Below are positions 41,239 through 52,669 of a DNA stretch of 64,000 bases, in pieces; positions within the stretch are counted from its first letter, which is position 1; each line of letters starts with the position of its first letter. Under the pieces are notes generated by a model. It searched no databases. It saw only the letters and a list, made by a program, of their open reading frames with translations, and was not told the origin of the DNA. The position numbers and the translations under genes are program-made. The DNA is from Acanthochlamys bracteata (taxonomy: Eukaryota > Streptophyta > Magnoliopsida > Pandanales > Velloziaceae), in assembly GCA_019914995.1 (NCBI GenBank), contig CM034132.1, positions 8,860,662 to 8,924,661 on the forward strand, read 5' to 3'.

Positions 41239-41424
41239 ATCGTATAAAAGATTCATTTAGTATTAATCTCGTCAAACATATTTTTCAAAATGTAATACAA
41301 TAACATGAAATAAATCATACAACTAAGTTCAGCTAATGTGATAAATTATTTGGCGCATATTTAGTAGATCAATTAAATTGGATTTTAACCTTCATATTTC
41401 TTTCTGATCTGAAAAAATATTTGA
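41239..41424. repeat. direct repeat of 40851-41038
   Basis: About 190 bases (atcgtataaaagattcattt...) repeated 388 bases downstream with few differences. A family A-like AT-rich element (tttgatagtgcttaaaat...) at about 41045-41225 lies between the copies; a second copy of that element is at about 41890-42075. Confidence 0.75.
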
Positions 41425-42182
41425 TTGTAATAAAATTTATTATGCAGCTTCTAATTATATAAACATTTAGTTGAAAATATTTCTAATTATACATTTAGCA
41501 ATTAAAAACTTGAAAAAATATTACTAAATCAGAAAATTAAACTACAGCAGTTTGTAAATTTTAGATTATGATTTAGTAGTGGAATAATGTAACTACATCA
41601 AATACACCTTTAATTGTTGGATTGTTGTATAACTTAGAACCTTCTTAACAATCAAAAGCTAAAACCTACCACTAGAAGCTTGTTAGAACTACTCTTCAGT
41701 GATGAGACAACAACTATCAATTTGTTATAAAGAGATCTGGCACTCCCTTCTTTAGAGGCACTCGCTCATTTTTATAAATTTATTGAAATTTATCGGTACG
41801 ATTAAATATTTCTAATTGTCATTACTTTATCTTCCATACTATGATTGCTGCATTGCTTGATTGAATCAATGTGATTATGGAAAGTTTTAGAAATCATTTT
41901 GATAGTGCTTAAAATAATAAATTTTTAAAAAGAAATTTATTTTAGTAATTTTTAAAAAATAAAGTCAGTTTTTTTATTTTAATAAAATAATAAAAATTAC
42001 GCAAAACAAAATTTTATTAAAAAATATTAAAATTTATATGAAATGAAAAGTAGAGCAAAACGTAACGCCAAATAGCCTCTTTTATATCCCTCCGCGTTAA
42101 TGTAATTCAAATTGCACGGTTGCACCCTTACCTCTATTATCTAAATTCATTACGGACCGGCCCTTATGACAATTCCCTTTAT

Positions 42183-42199
42183 TGGGCCTACAAGGCCCA
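42183..42199. promoter_or_regulatory. palindromic site II (TGGGCC..GGCCCA) in the hydrolase promoter
   Basis: tgggcctacaaggccca is an inverted pair of TGGGCC boxes about 80 bases before the hydrolase ATG. Such elements are common in promoters of plant housekeeping genes and are bound by TCP factors (family knowledge). Confidence 0.45.
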
Positions 42200-42275
42200 G
42201 TACGTATTCTGAATCATGTAAACTAGTAACTTCACTCTCTTATCCATCTCTGCAGTGCAAAAATCTTTTCCGGCA

Positions 42276-45200
42276 ATGGCCGTTCTTCTACTTCCACTCT
42301 GCTCTACGGGAATGACCAAAATGCCTCTACCAATCTCTTCTAACTCACGTCTAAATTACCAGCTGAAGCAAGGGCAATCTCGTCATTTCCACAAGCTTCC
42401 CTCCGGTATGTCCATGGAATTCATTAAACAGAAAGCTCAAAATTACAGTAATGCCACTGCTGCCCCTCCTCCGCCGCTGGTCTTTATTCACGGGAGTTTT
42501 CATGCGGCGTGGTGTTGGGCTGAGCATTGGATTCCGTTCTTCTCCACCGCTGGCCGTGATTGTTATGCTATTAGTCTCTTGGGACAGGTTTAGACTTGCC
42601 CTCTTTTTTTTTCTTTTTTTTTTAAACATTATATCTCTAGTTTGAGTTTGAGTTTGAGTTTGAGTTTGAATCGATTGTTTTCTTTTGTTGATTCTGAATG
42701 TTGGGTTTTCTTTAAGTGTATCCAAGTGTTAATATGGTCTTGGTGTTTAGCCAAAAAAGAAAACGAGGGAATAAAATTCGTAAATTTGTTTCTCCATTTA
42801 AAGGTGGCTATCTTTTATTTGATGTGATTAATTTTTGGTAATTAAATAATTGACCAAATTACTTGTTCTAAACCCTTATGTAATGATGCCTGTATAATGA
42901 ACTAATTTTGTTTCTCTCACCTAAAATAATTGATCCGTGGTCAAATTTGTTGTAAATCAAAGTACTTTAGTTTGATAACTTATAAAAGATAATCTACGAT
43001 GATCATTTTATAGAATTTGACATGTTTCCTACAACTTGCAAATAAGTTGCAATATCGAATTGGCTTGCAATCCACTCGATTAGCGTATTTGCATTACAGG
43101 AAGACAAACTCCCCACACATATTTTGGTGCAAATTAAATTTGTTTGAGTAAATTTTAAAATATTGACACAGGGATAAATTTTAAAATATTGACACAGGGT
43201 GAAAGTGATGTACCTGAAGGAAAAGTTGCTGGTACTCTTGAGGTATATGCTAGTCTCCTTATCATATACCGTTTATGTGTGCGAGGTGAAGGTTTAACAA
43301 GTCTGTTTTTGTCTTAGTAAAATTTTCGTGTAAGTATATAATCTTATTCTCATGCTTTTAAGCAACACTGCAGTAGACGCATACAAGTGATATAGCTGAT
43401 TTCATCTGGAAAGAAGTCGATATGCCACCGGTGTTGGTTGGGCACTCATTTGGAGGCCTTATTGTTCAATCTTATCTGTCAAAGATGGATTGTGACCATT
43501 TCTGCAATGGGCAACCAAAATTTGGTTAGCAGATATCTTTACTTACCTTACCAGTTTTTCCTTCCTTCAAATCAAATATCTTGTTAATTATGATTTTTAA
43601 TCTGCTGTCTTGATCATGAATGCAATAATGTCAAACCAGCAAATGGGGCTTAATGATACAAGCTAGGACAAAAATTTTTAGAATCTTGTTTAGTGTATGA
43701 GCTCACTTTTTGCAGATAATAACTTCCTAACTTCTCTAGGTAAGAATGATATGTACCCACCACTAGCAGGAGCTGTGCTCGCATGCTCTGTGCCTCCTTC
43801 AGGAAATAGGTAAATTAGATATCCTGACAAAAAATAATTCTTTATTAAGAATTGTGCATGTAATATAACTAGCAATGATATCTTATTAACACCCTGTTCA
43901 ATTTCAGTGGACTAGTGAGGAGATACTTATTAACTAAACCAATTGCAGCAATCAAGGTATTGCCTTTCCTATTCCCCACTTTATAGTTTTGGGTCCTCGT
44001 AGAAGCAAAACCTCATCCACCACCATATTTTCTTCCTGAAGTTTCAGTTTTGTACTTAAAAGTAAATTTCTAGCAAATATACAGTAGAAAATTATGGACC
44101 TAAGACTAAGATGATCATAGGATAGTACTAAATATGTGTCCTTGTTGAAGATAAAATATGTAGGACAACAGATGTGATATCATTCTCTAAGAATCTGGCT
44201 ATTGTCTGGCTCAAGCTATAGCTGCATCCATTGTAGTTAGTCTATTCTACTACTTCTAGCGTCCCATAGTGGCTGATAAGTATTCTGCAGATGAATGATG
44301 ATTAGTCATAGCACTGAGAGCTGAGCTATTTCCATCATAATAATGTGATTGAAATTCAACTTTCTTCTGGAGAAGTTGCAATCATCTTGCAGAAAGGCCC
44401 ACTTCCCTTCACCCTTTAGAATACTTTCTGCAATGTGAGGCACACATAGATGAAGTTTGAAGTGTCTAATGGAGGATAACTGATATATCATTTCCCAAAT
44501 TAAAAATTATAAGTAGTTTGTAACCTAAAAAAAAAAAAGGTTCTTGCATAGTATTATACAGATCTTTGTATTTTGTAATTGTTGGAGATATATATTTCTA
44601 TAAATGGATTTCAGGGTTGGATAATATATGTGGAGTGAGTGAGAAAACTACTTGTAGAGTTTTATTATATTAGTATCCAAAGTAGCTCATATTCTCAAGT
44701 GTCTTGTTCCCAAATTTCCTGTTTATAGTGACATGCTCATCCTTTTCCTGCTTGAATTTGGTTTATAATAAGCTTTTGACAGTAGTGGCTCTTGGTGCCT
44801 CTGCTAACGGTAGGGGTTTGCATTAAGATAAAGAGCCATATGGAAGAGATGAAAGAACTTGCCTTACTTAAGTGTTGCTTGCATGCTATGGTATAATCAT
44901 AGCTGCATGCGCTAAGACCATTTGGAATGTTAATAGGTCACACTTAGTCTGGCTGCTAAAGCATTTGCAAATTCTTTGCCTCTTTGCAAAGAAACATTCT
45001 TCTCTTCAACAATGGATGACCACACGGTCCAACGGTATGGTCTTGTCGTCTTCCTTTTAATATCCATGACTACATATTTGAAACTTTTGCTGAACCTGAT
45101 TACTCATTCTCCTTTTCATTTGAATGCTATAGATTGAAATTCTAATAGTATCACTAGCTCAGTGAACTGTTTTCTTTTGTTAGCTTAAACTGAGGTTGAG

Positions 45201-46391
45201 TTCAATGCACTATGTTACATCAATTGTGGTGCTTTCACATCTATTGAGAATCAGATTGCAGATTGGAAAGAACAGAAAGAAGTAAAAGGACCATTTATGC
45301 TGAAGAGTTCAAGTTTCTTATTCCAACTATGCAGATTTTTGGGGAGGTTCTTAGTTACGTGTAATACATGAGAGTTTCTCTTCCTCATGGACAATGAAAA
45401 AAAGACGCTATTACTTTTGCATTCTTTGCACACTGTCCCCTCTAACTTACAGCATACATCTTAGACATCTCATTTTCACCAGTTCTTTGGCAAGGTTAGC
45501 TAAATATACCTATTTATCGAGGGGTATTATTATCATGAAAAGGATTTTTGAGTTGAGTTGTCAATATTTTTTATGGTTTTTGCTACTTTTTGCGGTGCTC
45601 TGTTAGGCTATGTGATGAACATCTGACATGTAGTTTGGATTTCATTGTAGTTATCAGATACTGTTGAAGGAGAGCTCAAGAGTTCCTCTGTTCGACTTGA
45701 GAAAGCTTAATGCATCTTTGCCTGTACCCTCCGTGAAGAAAGGTTCCAAGAAAGTCCTAGTAATAGGGGCAAGCAATGACTTCATAGTAGTATGTATTAC
45801 CTGCCCTGCCCTTTCTCATTGTTGGAGGCCTTCCTTAATTTTCGGAGTTGATTGAATGCATTCATGATCATGCATTGGATTTTGAAAGGTGCTTCAATTT
45901 ACATTTGAACTACTATTTAGAGGTTATTTGAGGTGAGTGTCAGAAGTTCATAAATTTCTAAATAACAAATATATAGTTTCAAAGACGACTTAGGCGCGTA
46001 ATTTTGAAGTCTATAATTTCACTATGTTGGTATGTAGAAAACATTAACACATGTTAGAAAACATAGCAATTGTAATTGCATATCATAATCACATATGTGC
46101 TGGTACCTAGCAATCGCAATTGCATATCTTAGAAAACATCATAATGTTAGCATTATGCATCTTTTTCGCAAATATGCGTGTGCGATAAATAAAACACATG
46201 AAGAAGTCCCCATGCCTTGCTAAACTCAATACTGAGCTGTTATATAGGATGAAGAAGGGCTTTTGGAGACGGCAAGGTTTTATGATGTCGAACCCATCTG
46301 TGTTGAAGGAGTTGCCCATGACATGATGTTAGACTCCTCATGGCAAAAGGGTGCAGAGACCATATTGTCCTGGCTCAAAAGTATGAACTGA
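42276..46391 (+). CDS. alpha/beta hydrolase superfamily protein
   Basis: Exons 42276-42587, 43198-43242, 43377-43524, 43740-43809, 43918-43966, 44937-45034, 45651-45789 and 46248-46391 join in frame to 334 residues. The fold is visible from the oxyanion strand FIHGSFHAAWCW, the nucleophile elbow GHSFGG (Ser143), an Asp in GASNDF (Asp284) and the C-terminal His in VAHDMML (His311), so the triad looks complete. The first 60 residues are rich in Ser, Lys and Arg and poor in acids, fitting a possible plastid or mitochondrial transit peptide. The substrate is unknown; relatives are annotated only as AB-hydrolase family proteins. The ATG at 42276 is chosen because no in-frame ATG lies upstream. The acceptor of exon 2 is tandemly duplicated. 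Exon 2 is only 45 bases and exon 5 only 49. Confidence 0.88.
42641..42669. repeat. GAGTTT hexanucleotide minisatellite in hydrolase intron 1
   Basis: About five tandem gagttt units shortly after the exon 1 donor. The last unit degrades to gaatcg. Confidence 0.85.
43149..43199 (+). repeat. 26-bp tandem duplication of the exon 2 splice acceptor
   Basis: taaattttaaaatattgaca followed by caggg occurs at 43149-43174 and again at 43175-43199, directly before exon 2. Both copies contain a cag acceptor (AG at 43170-43171 and 43196-43197). Only the second keeps the reading frame; use of the first would add 26 bases starting GGA TAA, an immediate stop. Confidence 0.9.
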
Positions 46392-49049
46392 AAATACTTG
46401 TCCGCTGTTCAAGCCTTCTTGGTATATAATCTTATAAATCTGGATCCTACAACTGCTGTACACTGTCCATTGACTCAGATGGAATCAACAATTTTAGTCC
46501 AAATTACAATTGAACACCTGAAACATCCACCATAGGAAGGAGTTTCCATGAAAATCTCTTTTCACAAGCTAGGGTTAGGAGATTACAAGAGGCCGTAAAT
46601 GCGTATTCTCTTGTACCTTCATTCAATATATGGGTGCTACTTTGTTCTTGATTCTGAGATATGGACTAAACTTGATGATTGGAAAATAATTGATGAATGA
46701 GAATTCTAGACATGCAAAACAATAAATTATGTTTTTCCTTGTTGAAATATTAGTAGATTCTGTGAGCTGAATACAGCACTGAAAATTTAACAAAGTTGAA
46801 GTTAATCTTAAGAGCAGGCTGATTCTTGGTGATATTCTTGATTTATTACATGATAGGATCTACAAGGTTGAACCTGTGTGAATCAAATGCCAATATAAGA
46901 AAGCATTAAATTGGTGAGAAATCTAACAATCTTTCATTTCACTCAAAAAGCTACTGATGTATGTTTATCTGAATGCATTGATGTTGAAAGCATGATGAAT
47001 GTGGTTAAGTTGGGTGAAAAGTTTTTTGTCCACAGACCTCCCCTAAATTTACCAATTCCTCGTGGAAAACACATTGGAAAAGCTCTGATGAAATCCATAT
47101 GTAACTTTTTATTTAATGTTGTTGGCAGGAAAGCTTCGATTCATCGATATCAATCGAGTTCATTAACTTCAAAGTAGCAGAAAGAGTTTTGACATGTTGT
47201 GTAGTTATTTATTTTTGCCTGAAACCAACCTGACCTATAGAAATCAAGCTTATAGCCACACAGTGAATGCCCATTCCATCATTCAATAAGGTTTTTATGG
47301 AGAAAAAAGCCACATCCAGAAATTAAGAATCCCATACAACTTCCTCAAAATATGGAAAAGAAAGAGAACAAAAGATTATAACATAGGCCTTCTTATTTTT
47401 GTCGTAGTTATAATAAATCAATTAGTTGTTGGAGGATATCCATCATATATACATAAATACATACATATATATATAACGTGCGCCGTCCACACAATATGCT
47501 CATATATCTAAGTGTATATTATGCACCAATGAGGCATGATCGAATGAGATCACATTTTCAGCTCGCATCATGCAGTCATCCACATACATACAAGCATAGA
47601 TGGATATATCATGTACATTCATGTCTATGTGGAATGCTTGTGTGTGCATATGCTAGTCATGTCCCACAAATAATATCCACATAACTATATCTATAAACTA
47701 ATATATGTAATATATGTCGGAGAGTCAGAACCGTATAACATGAGTGACCGAGCGAGACTGCATTTTCAACTCACTTCAATCCTCCAGCTAAGCTCTCCCT
47801 ATCTCGGCAAGACTTCAACCATCCCGGATGATCTTGATCTCGCAAAACTTATTTTAGTAGTTTCAATTCGTATTATTTCTTTTCTCATTAATAACTTAAA
47901 AACGGTATTTTAGCCGTATCAAGTTTCTAAGATCAGACTCACTTTATGATAGTATTGATAATAATTAACACTAGCTGACAACATTTCTTTCTTCGTTCTA
48001 GAAAAAAATTAGATTATTTTGAACAGCTTTTGATCGGAAAAGAAAGCAAAATAGTGAGTTTAGAGTCAATTAGAAAGAGATTGAAGAACTAAAAAAAGGG
48101 GGATATGAGAATTTTAGACAATCTGTTTATATTTCAAGGTAGAATCCCCTCTCACCATGATTTGGAAAATCTCTTTGATCTCCTTTGAATGCTCAAAGTT
48201 ATCTCATCATCAAACTCTCCCCACAATACCACTTCCTGCCATAATCCATGGTCCCATAACTACTAAAAAATTCTAATTTTTCCTTTAAAAATTTCTATGA
48301 ATTGTCCAAAAGTTTTGGATATACATCTTATAATCATTAAATTCATGACTACTGGACCTTTTCCTGTTTCACGAAACTCTTGGGCAACTCTTTTAGAAAT
48401 ACCAAGTATTCTGAATCAAGTCTTAGAACAGAACACTGAGTTTGGACTTAATTAAGAGAATATTTATGAGTGCTTATAAAAAAAAAAAATTTTGAAACAA
48501 AAATATTTTAAAAATTTCTATGAATTGTCCAAAAGTTTTGGATATACATCTTATAATCATTAAATTCATGACTACTGGACCTTTTCCTGTTTCACGAAAC
48601 TCTTGGGCAACTCTTTTAGAAATACCAAGTATTCTGAATCAAGTCTTAGAACAGAACACTGAGTTTGGACTTAATTAAGAGAATATTTATGAGTGCTTAT
48701 AAAAAAAAAAAATTTTGAAACAAAAATATTTTAAAAATTTTAGAAAACAAATTTTATGTTTTTATTTCAAAAAATAATAATAATAAATAATAATAACAAT
48801 TTAAATTTTAAAAAAATTTTATAAAATTTTATAAAAAAGTTATAAAAAAATAATATAAAAAATTGGAATGAAAAAAAATTAAAAAACACTCCCAAACACT
48901 ACCTTGGTGAGAATCACTAACTTCACCAAACTGTAGGCGCAAATAAAAGGCCTAGCAAGTCCTCCCTCCTTCCATACCTTCCAATCCTCTCTATCTCCTC
49001 CCTCCACTACTCTGACATTCCCTTATGCTTCCTTTGTTGATATTGTACA
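46392..49049. other. intergenic between hydrolase and bHLH genes
   Basis: Holds the hydrolase 3' UTR and then about 2 kb of moderately AT-rich DNA. An 88-codon frame at 46911-47177 does not start with ATG and resembles nothing I know. The right part contains the 223-bp tandem duplication (48284-48729) and an AT-rich family A stretch to about 48895. The bHLH leader follows: aaataaaagg at about 48940 may serve as a TATA-like box, with a pyrimidine-rich tract at 48960-49020. Confidence 0.6.
48284..48729. repeat. 223-bp perfect or near-perfect tandem duplication
   Basis: Sequence starting aaaaatttctatgaattgtc is repeated with a 223-base period. By eye I found no difference, even the run of 12 A is the same length. 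Each copy ends with the first part of a family A element (gagtgcttataaaa...). It lies 320-765 bases upstream of the bHLH start codon. Confidence 0.9.
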
Positions 49050-52000
49050 ATGGCAGAGTTTTCAGAGAACTTTAATGAACTCAAGCCTTCCTTCCACTTC
49101 ATGGACATGATAGACCCTAGTTTGGAGATAATAAGCCATTTACAAGAGCTCAATGAGAGTACTGTGATAGACTACTCAAGTTCAAGTCTCATGGATATTG
49201 CAAGCAGAACTTGTTCACCACATGAACCACAGTTTTCAATGCCATTTTTCAGTAGCTTTCCAAGTTTTCCACCATCTGAATGCTCTCAGACTGCTGCTGC
49301 TGCTGCTGCTTCATCACCTGAGCAGAACAAGAAGTGGAAGGCCATAGCAATGCCAGAATCTAGCACTGGAGTCTCTTCAACGTCTCCTACGGAAATTCAA
49401 TGTATGGAAGATAATGGCAAGAACAAGAACAATGTATGTGATAAATTTACCCTCACTTTATATATGCATATTTATTTCACTACTGCAAATCGAACCTTTA
49501 CCAACTGAGCAAAATCATCAGTAACAGCTGAAAAACAGTCGGCAATAACTGGTCGGTAAATAACTTACCGATTGAGTAAGTGAGTCGATTTGCGATTTCA
49601 CGTAGTGGTTTTTGTGATTTCAGAGTTCAGGAGGTGGGAAGAGAGGGAGGAGCAATTCAAAGAATGGAGAGAAGCCGAAGGAGGTTGTTCATGTGAGAGC
49701 AAGGAGAGGGCAAGCTACTGACAGCCACAGCATTGCTGAGAGGGTAATTTTGTGAATGTTTGAGAAAGCTTCTCTTGTTATTTTTATTTTTATTTTATTT
49801 TTTATTTTAACATTTTTAATAAAATTTTTTAAATATTGTACAAATTTTTTTTAAAAATTTAAAAATATAAAAAAAAATTTAGGGCGGTTGATAATTATCA
49901 CTATTAGTTTGAAGTTTTATCGCATGGATAGTAAAGTGGCATTTGGAATTATATTTTTCAAACGGTTTTTTTCAATTTTAATTTTATATTTTTTAATATA
50001 TATTTTATAAATATTTAAAAATATATTTAAAATTTTATAAAATGTAAAAAAAATTTTATGTAATAAAATTTTTTTATTATATATTTTTATTATTTTTTTA
50101 AAATAAAAAAATAAATTTATTTTTAAAAAAAATAAAAATATTTTTTATTTCAAAAAAATTCTATTTTATAATGACTTTCAAACGTGGTTTTTTAGAATGC
50201 TTTAAAAGAAAATTCTTTTGAAGAAATAGCTTTTTTAAAATTTTTTTTAAAATAAATTTATCTTATTTTTTATTAAAATAGTTGTAAATATAATGATTAT
50301 ATTTTATAAAAGTTGATAAATTTTATTTTATAAGCACTTTCAAACTGATCTTTTTAGAATGCTTTAAAAGAAAAATCTTTTGAAGAAATAGTTTTTTTTA
50401 AAATAAAATTTTCTCATTTTTTATTTAAAAAAGTTGTAAATATAATGATTATATTACGTTACGATTCACTCACACATTTTAAATTCTAAAATTTTTTTTT
50501 TAAAGGTACTGTAAAAAGCTTTTTGAGAAACAAAAACAAACATGTTTTTGGATCATAACTTGTGTTTTTCTACAAAATCATGTTTCCAACTTTAATCCGC
50601 TAGCATAAAAAATTTGCACCATTTTTTTTATGCTTATTTAAATTCAGGTACGAAGAGAGAAGATTAACGAGAGGATGAAATGCTTGCAAGGTCTTGTTCC
50701 AGGTTGTTATAAGGTAATGACCAGTTTACATTAAATGCTCAGAATATTTATAAAATAAATTTTTTTAATTAAAAAATATTTTATAATTTTTTCATAAATT
50801 GAGCTTAAATTTTTTATCTCATAAAATCTTTTATCTAATTGTTCTTGTTTTCTTTTTTTTCTCATCGATTAAATATATTTTCTTGCGAGACATTCAGAGC
50901 ATGGGCATGGCTGTTATGCTTGAGGAGATAATTAATTATGTGCAGTCACTTCAAAACCAAGTTGAGGTACGATAGAAGGAAGCTTCACTGCATAAACTTC
51001 TTATTGTTGTTTATCTGCAATTCTTAACAAAAGTTAATTGTTTTTTCTTCTTCTTCTTCTTTCAGTTTCTATCAATGAAGCTTACGGCTGCGAGCACTTT
51101 CTATGATTTTAATCTGGACATGGATTCCATGGCAACGCAGCAAGCTCTCCCATTGGTAAGTTAAACTCATCGCGTGCAAACTACAATCCTTTTATAGAGT
51201 CGATTTTTTTACCGAACCAATTCTTCGCATACATTTATTCTGATATCATATTAGATAAATCTCCAATAAAATTAAATCTCAAAACATAAGAGTGTCTAAA
51301 TTTATATAAACAATCATCTAATTTGATAAATAAGTAATGCACAATAATTCAACCATATCATCAAAGTTTGTTCATACTCAGAGGTGAATAGAACTATTAT
51401 TGAAATGATTATAAGGTGTTTGGTTCAGATTTTTTTTAAATATTATTTTTTAATATATATTTTATAAATATTTAAAATTTTAAAAAATATAAAAAAATTT
51501 TATTTAATAAAAATTTTTTTATTATATATTTTTATTATTTTTTAAAATAAAAAAAAAAAATATTTTTTATTTTAAAAAATTGTATTTTATAAGTAATTCT
51601 AAATGCACACGAAGACTACAGGTTTGGAAAGAAGCCAAGATTGTAGAAATATTGTAATTTATTATAGCATCCCATGTTTAAGAACAATGCAAGTATTGCC
51701 ATGGTTCTGAAAAATTTGCAGTAGTGTTTTTTTCACAAACTTAATCACCAGCTACTAAAAGTAGAACATGAAATAAAATAACTTGGTACGACAACAACAA
51801 GAAACCTTCTATGCATAGTTCTTGGTGATGAACTACTTTAGCCGCCTTAATAGATTTTACCTGTACTGCAAATTTATAGCTACTATTACAATTACTTGCC
51901 GACATGCTAAGAGCAAATTTTAAATATTCAAAATTTTATTTTTTGGTTAGATTATAGTTTTTTAAAAATATTTTATACATTTTAATTATTTATTAAACTA

Positions 52001-52669
52001 AAATTCTTATTTTATTTTATAATTTAGGAATTCATTATTTTATTTTGAAATTTATTGTTAAATGAAATTAAAATACAAAACTTCACCCAAGTCACTTACT
52101 TCAAAATTTTACACTTCAATTTCCAATTTAGTAAAAGTCACTTTCGCATATTTAAAACTAGCAGCACTTTAGAAATTTATCAGACCACATTACGCACGTG
52201 CATGTATAAATTTTCTAATTAAGTTTTTTAAATAAATATAAAAAACTATTTACATATAATTTTTTTAAAAATATTTATTTTTGAATGAAGTAAATATGCT
52301 CTTTACATTATTAAGAACGTGTTTACTAAGTAAGTGAAGTTTGAAAGATTTTACAAAATGAATTTAAAATTAAAATAAAACTTAAAAATATTTAATAAAA
52401 ATAAATTTGTATATTAATAGTAAATTTTAAATTATTTTATTATTTTTTATTAAAAATAAGTTTGAAAAAAATAAAATTTGGAATGTTAGTAAACACACTA
52501 AAAGCAATTTAAATTCTTCTGATTTAAACTGATAAGATGAATTTTTTAGGTTGGTAATTCAAATGCCCAGAAAGAGATGGAAAGATTTGTAACAACAGAA
52601 GATGATGGAGTGTGGTTCAGCAGTGGTGCAGCTGCTAGTTTCCATTCAAGCAATCCATCGCTCTTTTGA
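49050..52669 (+). CDS. bHLH transcription factor, BEE1/BEE3-like
   Basis: Exons 49050-49433, 49624-49743, 50648-50713, 50898-50966, 51066-51155 and 52550-52669, all phase 0, give 282 residues. The basic region RARRGQATDSHSIAERVRRE has the His163/Glu167/Arg171 pattern for E-box (G-box) binding; the helix-loop-helix runs on through NERMKCLQGLVPGC, MAVMLEEIINYVQSLQNQVE and FLSMKLTAASTFYDFN. The last segment is diagnostic of the BEE/CIB-type subfamily, which includes brassinosteroid-early BEE1-BEE3; the N-terminal half is Ser-rich with an Ala run from GCT repeats (about 49293-49313). These factors are nuclear and linked to brassinosteroid and light-regulated growth and flowering. BEE3 or BEE1 cannot be separated safely. 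Intron 1 is mostly a small CACTA-like element; introns 2 and 5 hold AT-rich family A copies. Confidence 0.93.
49478..49607. mobile_element. 130-bp mini-CACTA element in bHLH intron 1
   Basis: Starts CACTACTGCAAATCGAACC and ends GATTTGCGATTTCACGTAGTG read on the plus strand up to gtagtg, so the CACTA-type ends are inverted. The interior has gtcggtaaataacttaccg-type subterminal repeats. It fills most of the 190-bp intron and stops 16 bases before the exon 2 acceptor AG. A 3-bp target duplication is not clear (ttt left, gtt right). Confidence 0.75.
49938..50190. mobile_element. AT-rich MITE-like repeat in bHLH intron 2, family A copy
   Basis: Begins gcatttggaattatattttt and ends tgactttcaaacgtgg, opposite orientation to 5081-5306. 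Related AT-rich sequence continues to about 50530. Confidence 0.5.
51411..51612. mobile_element. AT-rich MITE-like repeat in bHLH intron 5, family A copy
   Basis: Begins taaggtgtttggttcaga and ends tataagtaattctaaatgc, with the usual internal block order. Confidence 0.45.

Larger units (their letters stand above)
34537..42275. other. long repeat-rich intergenic region upstream of MYB and hydrolase genes
   Basis: About 7.7 kb between two divergently transcribed genes. A TATA-like tatatataaga on the MYB strand lies at about 34640-34650, roughly 105 bases before its ATG. The rest holds family A copies (34771-35015, 35708-35960, 38531-38748, about 39770-40000 and 40315-40535), CACTA-like sequence (about 36195-36545), a family C element (36865-37358) and direct repeats at 40.7-41.4 kb. 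No frame longer than about 65 codons has any believable content. Confidence 0.65.

Noticed and set aside
46911-47177. 88-codon frame between hydrolase and bHLH genes
   Set aside because: Starts with TTG, shows no similarity I recognise and no neighbouring exon-like sequence.
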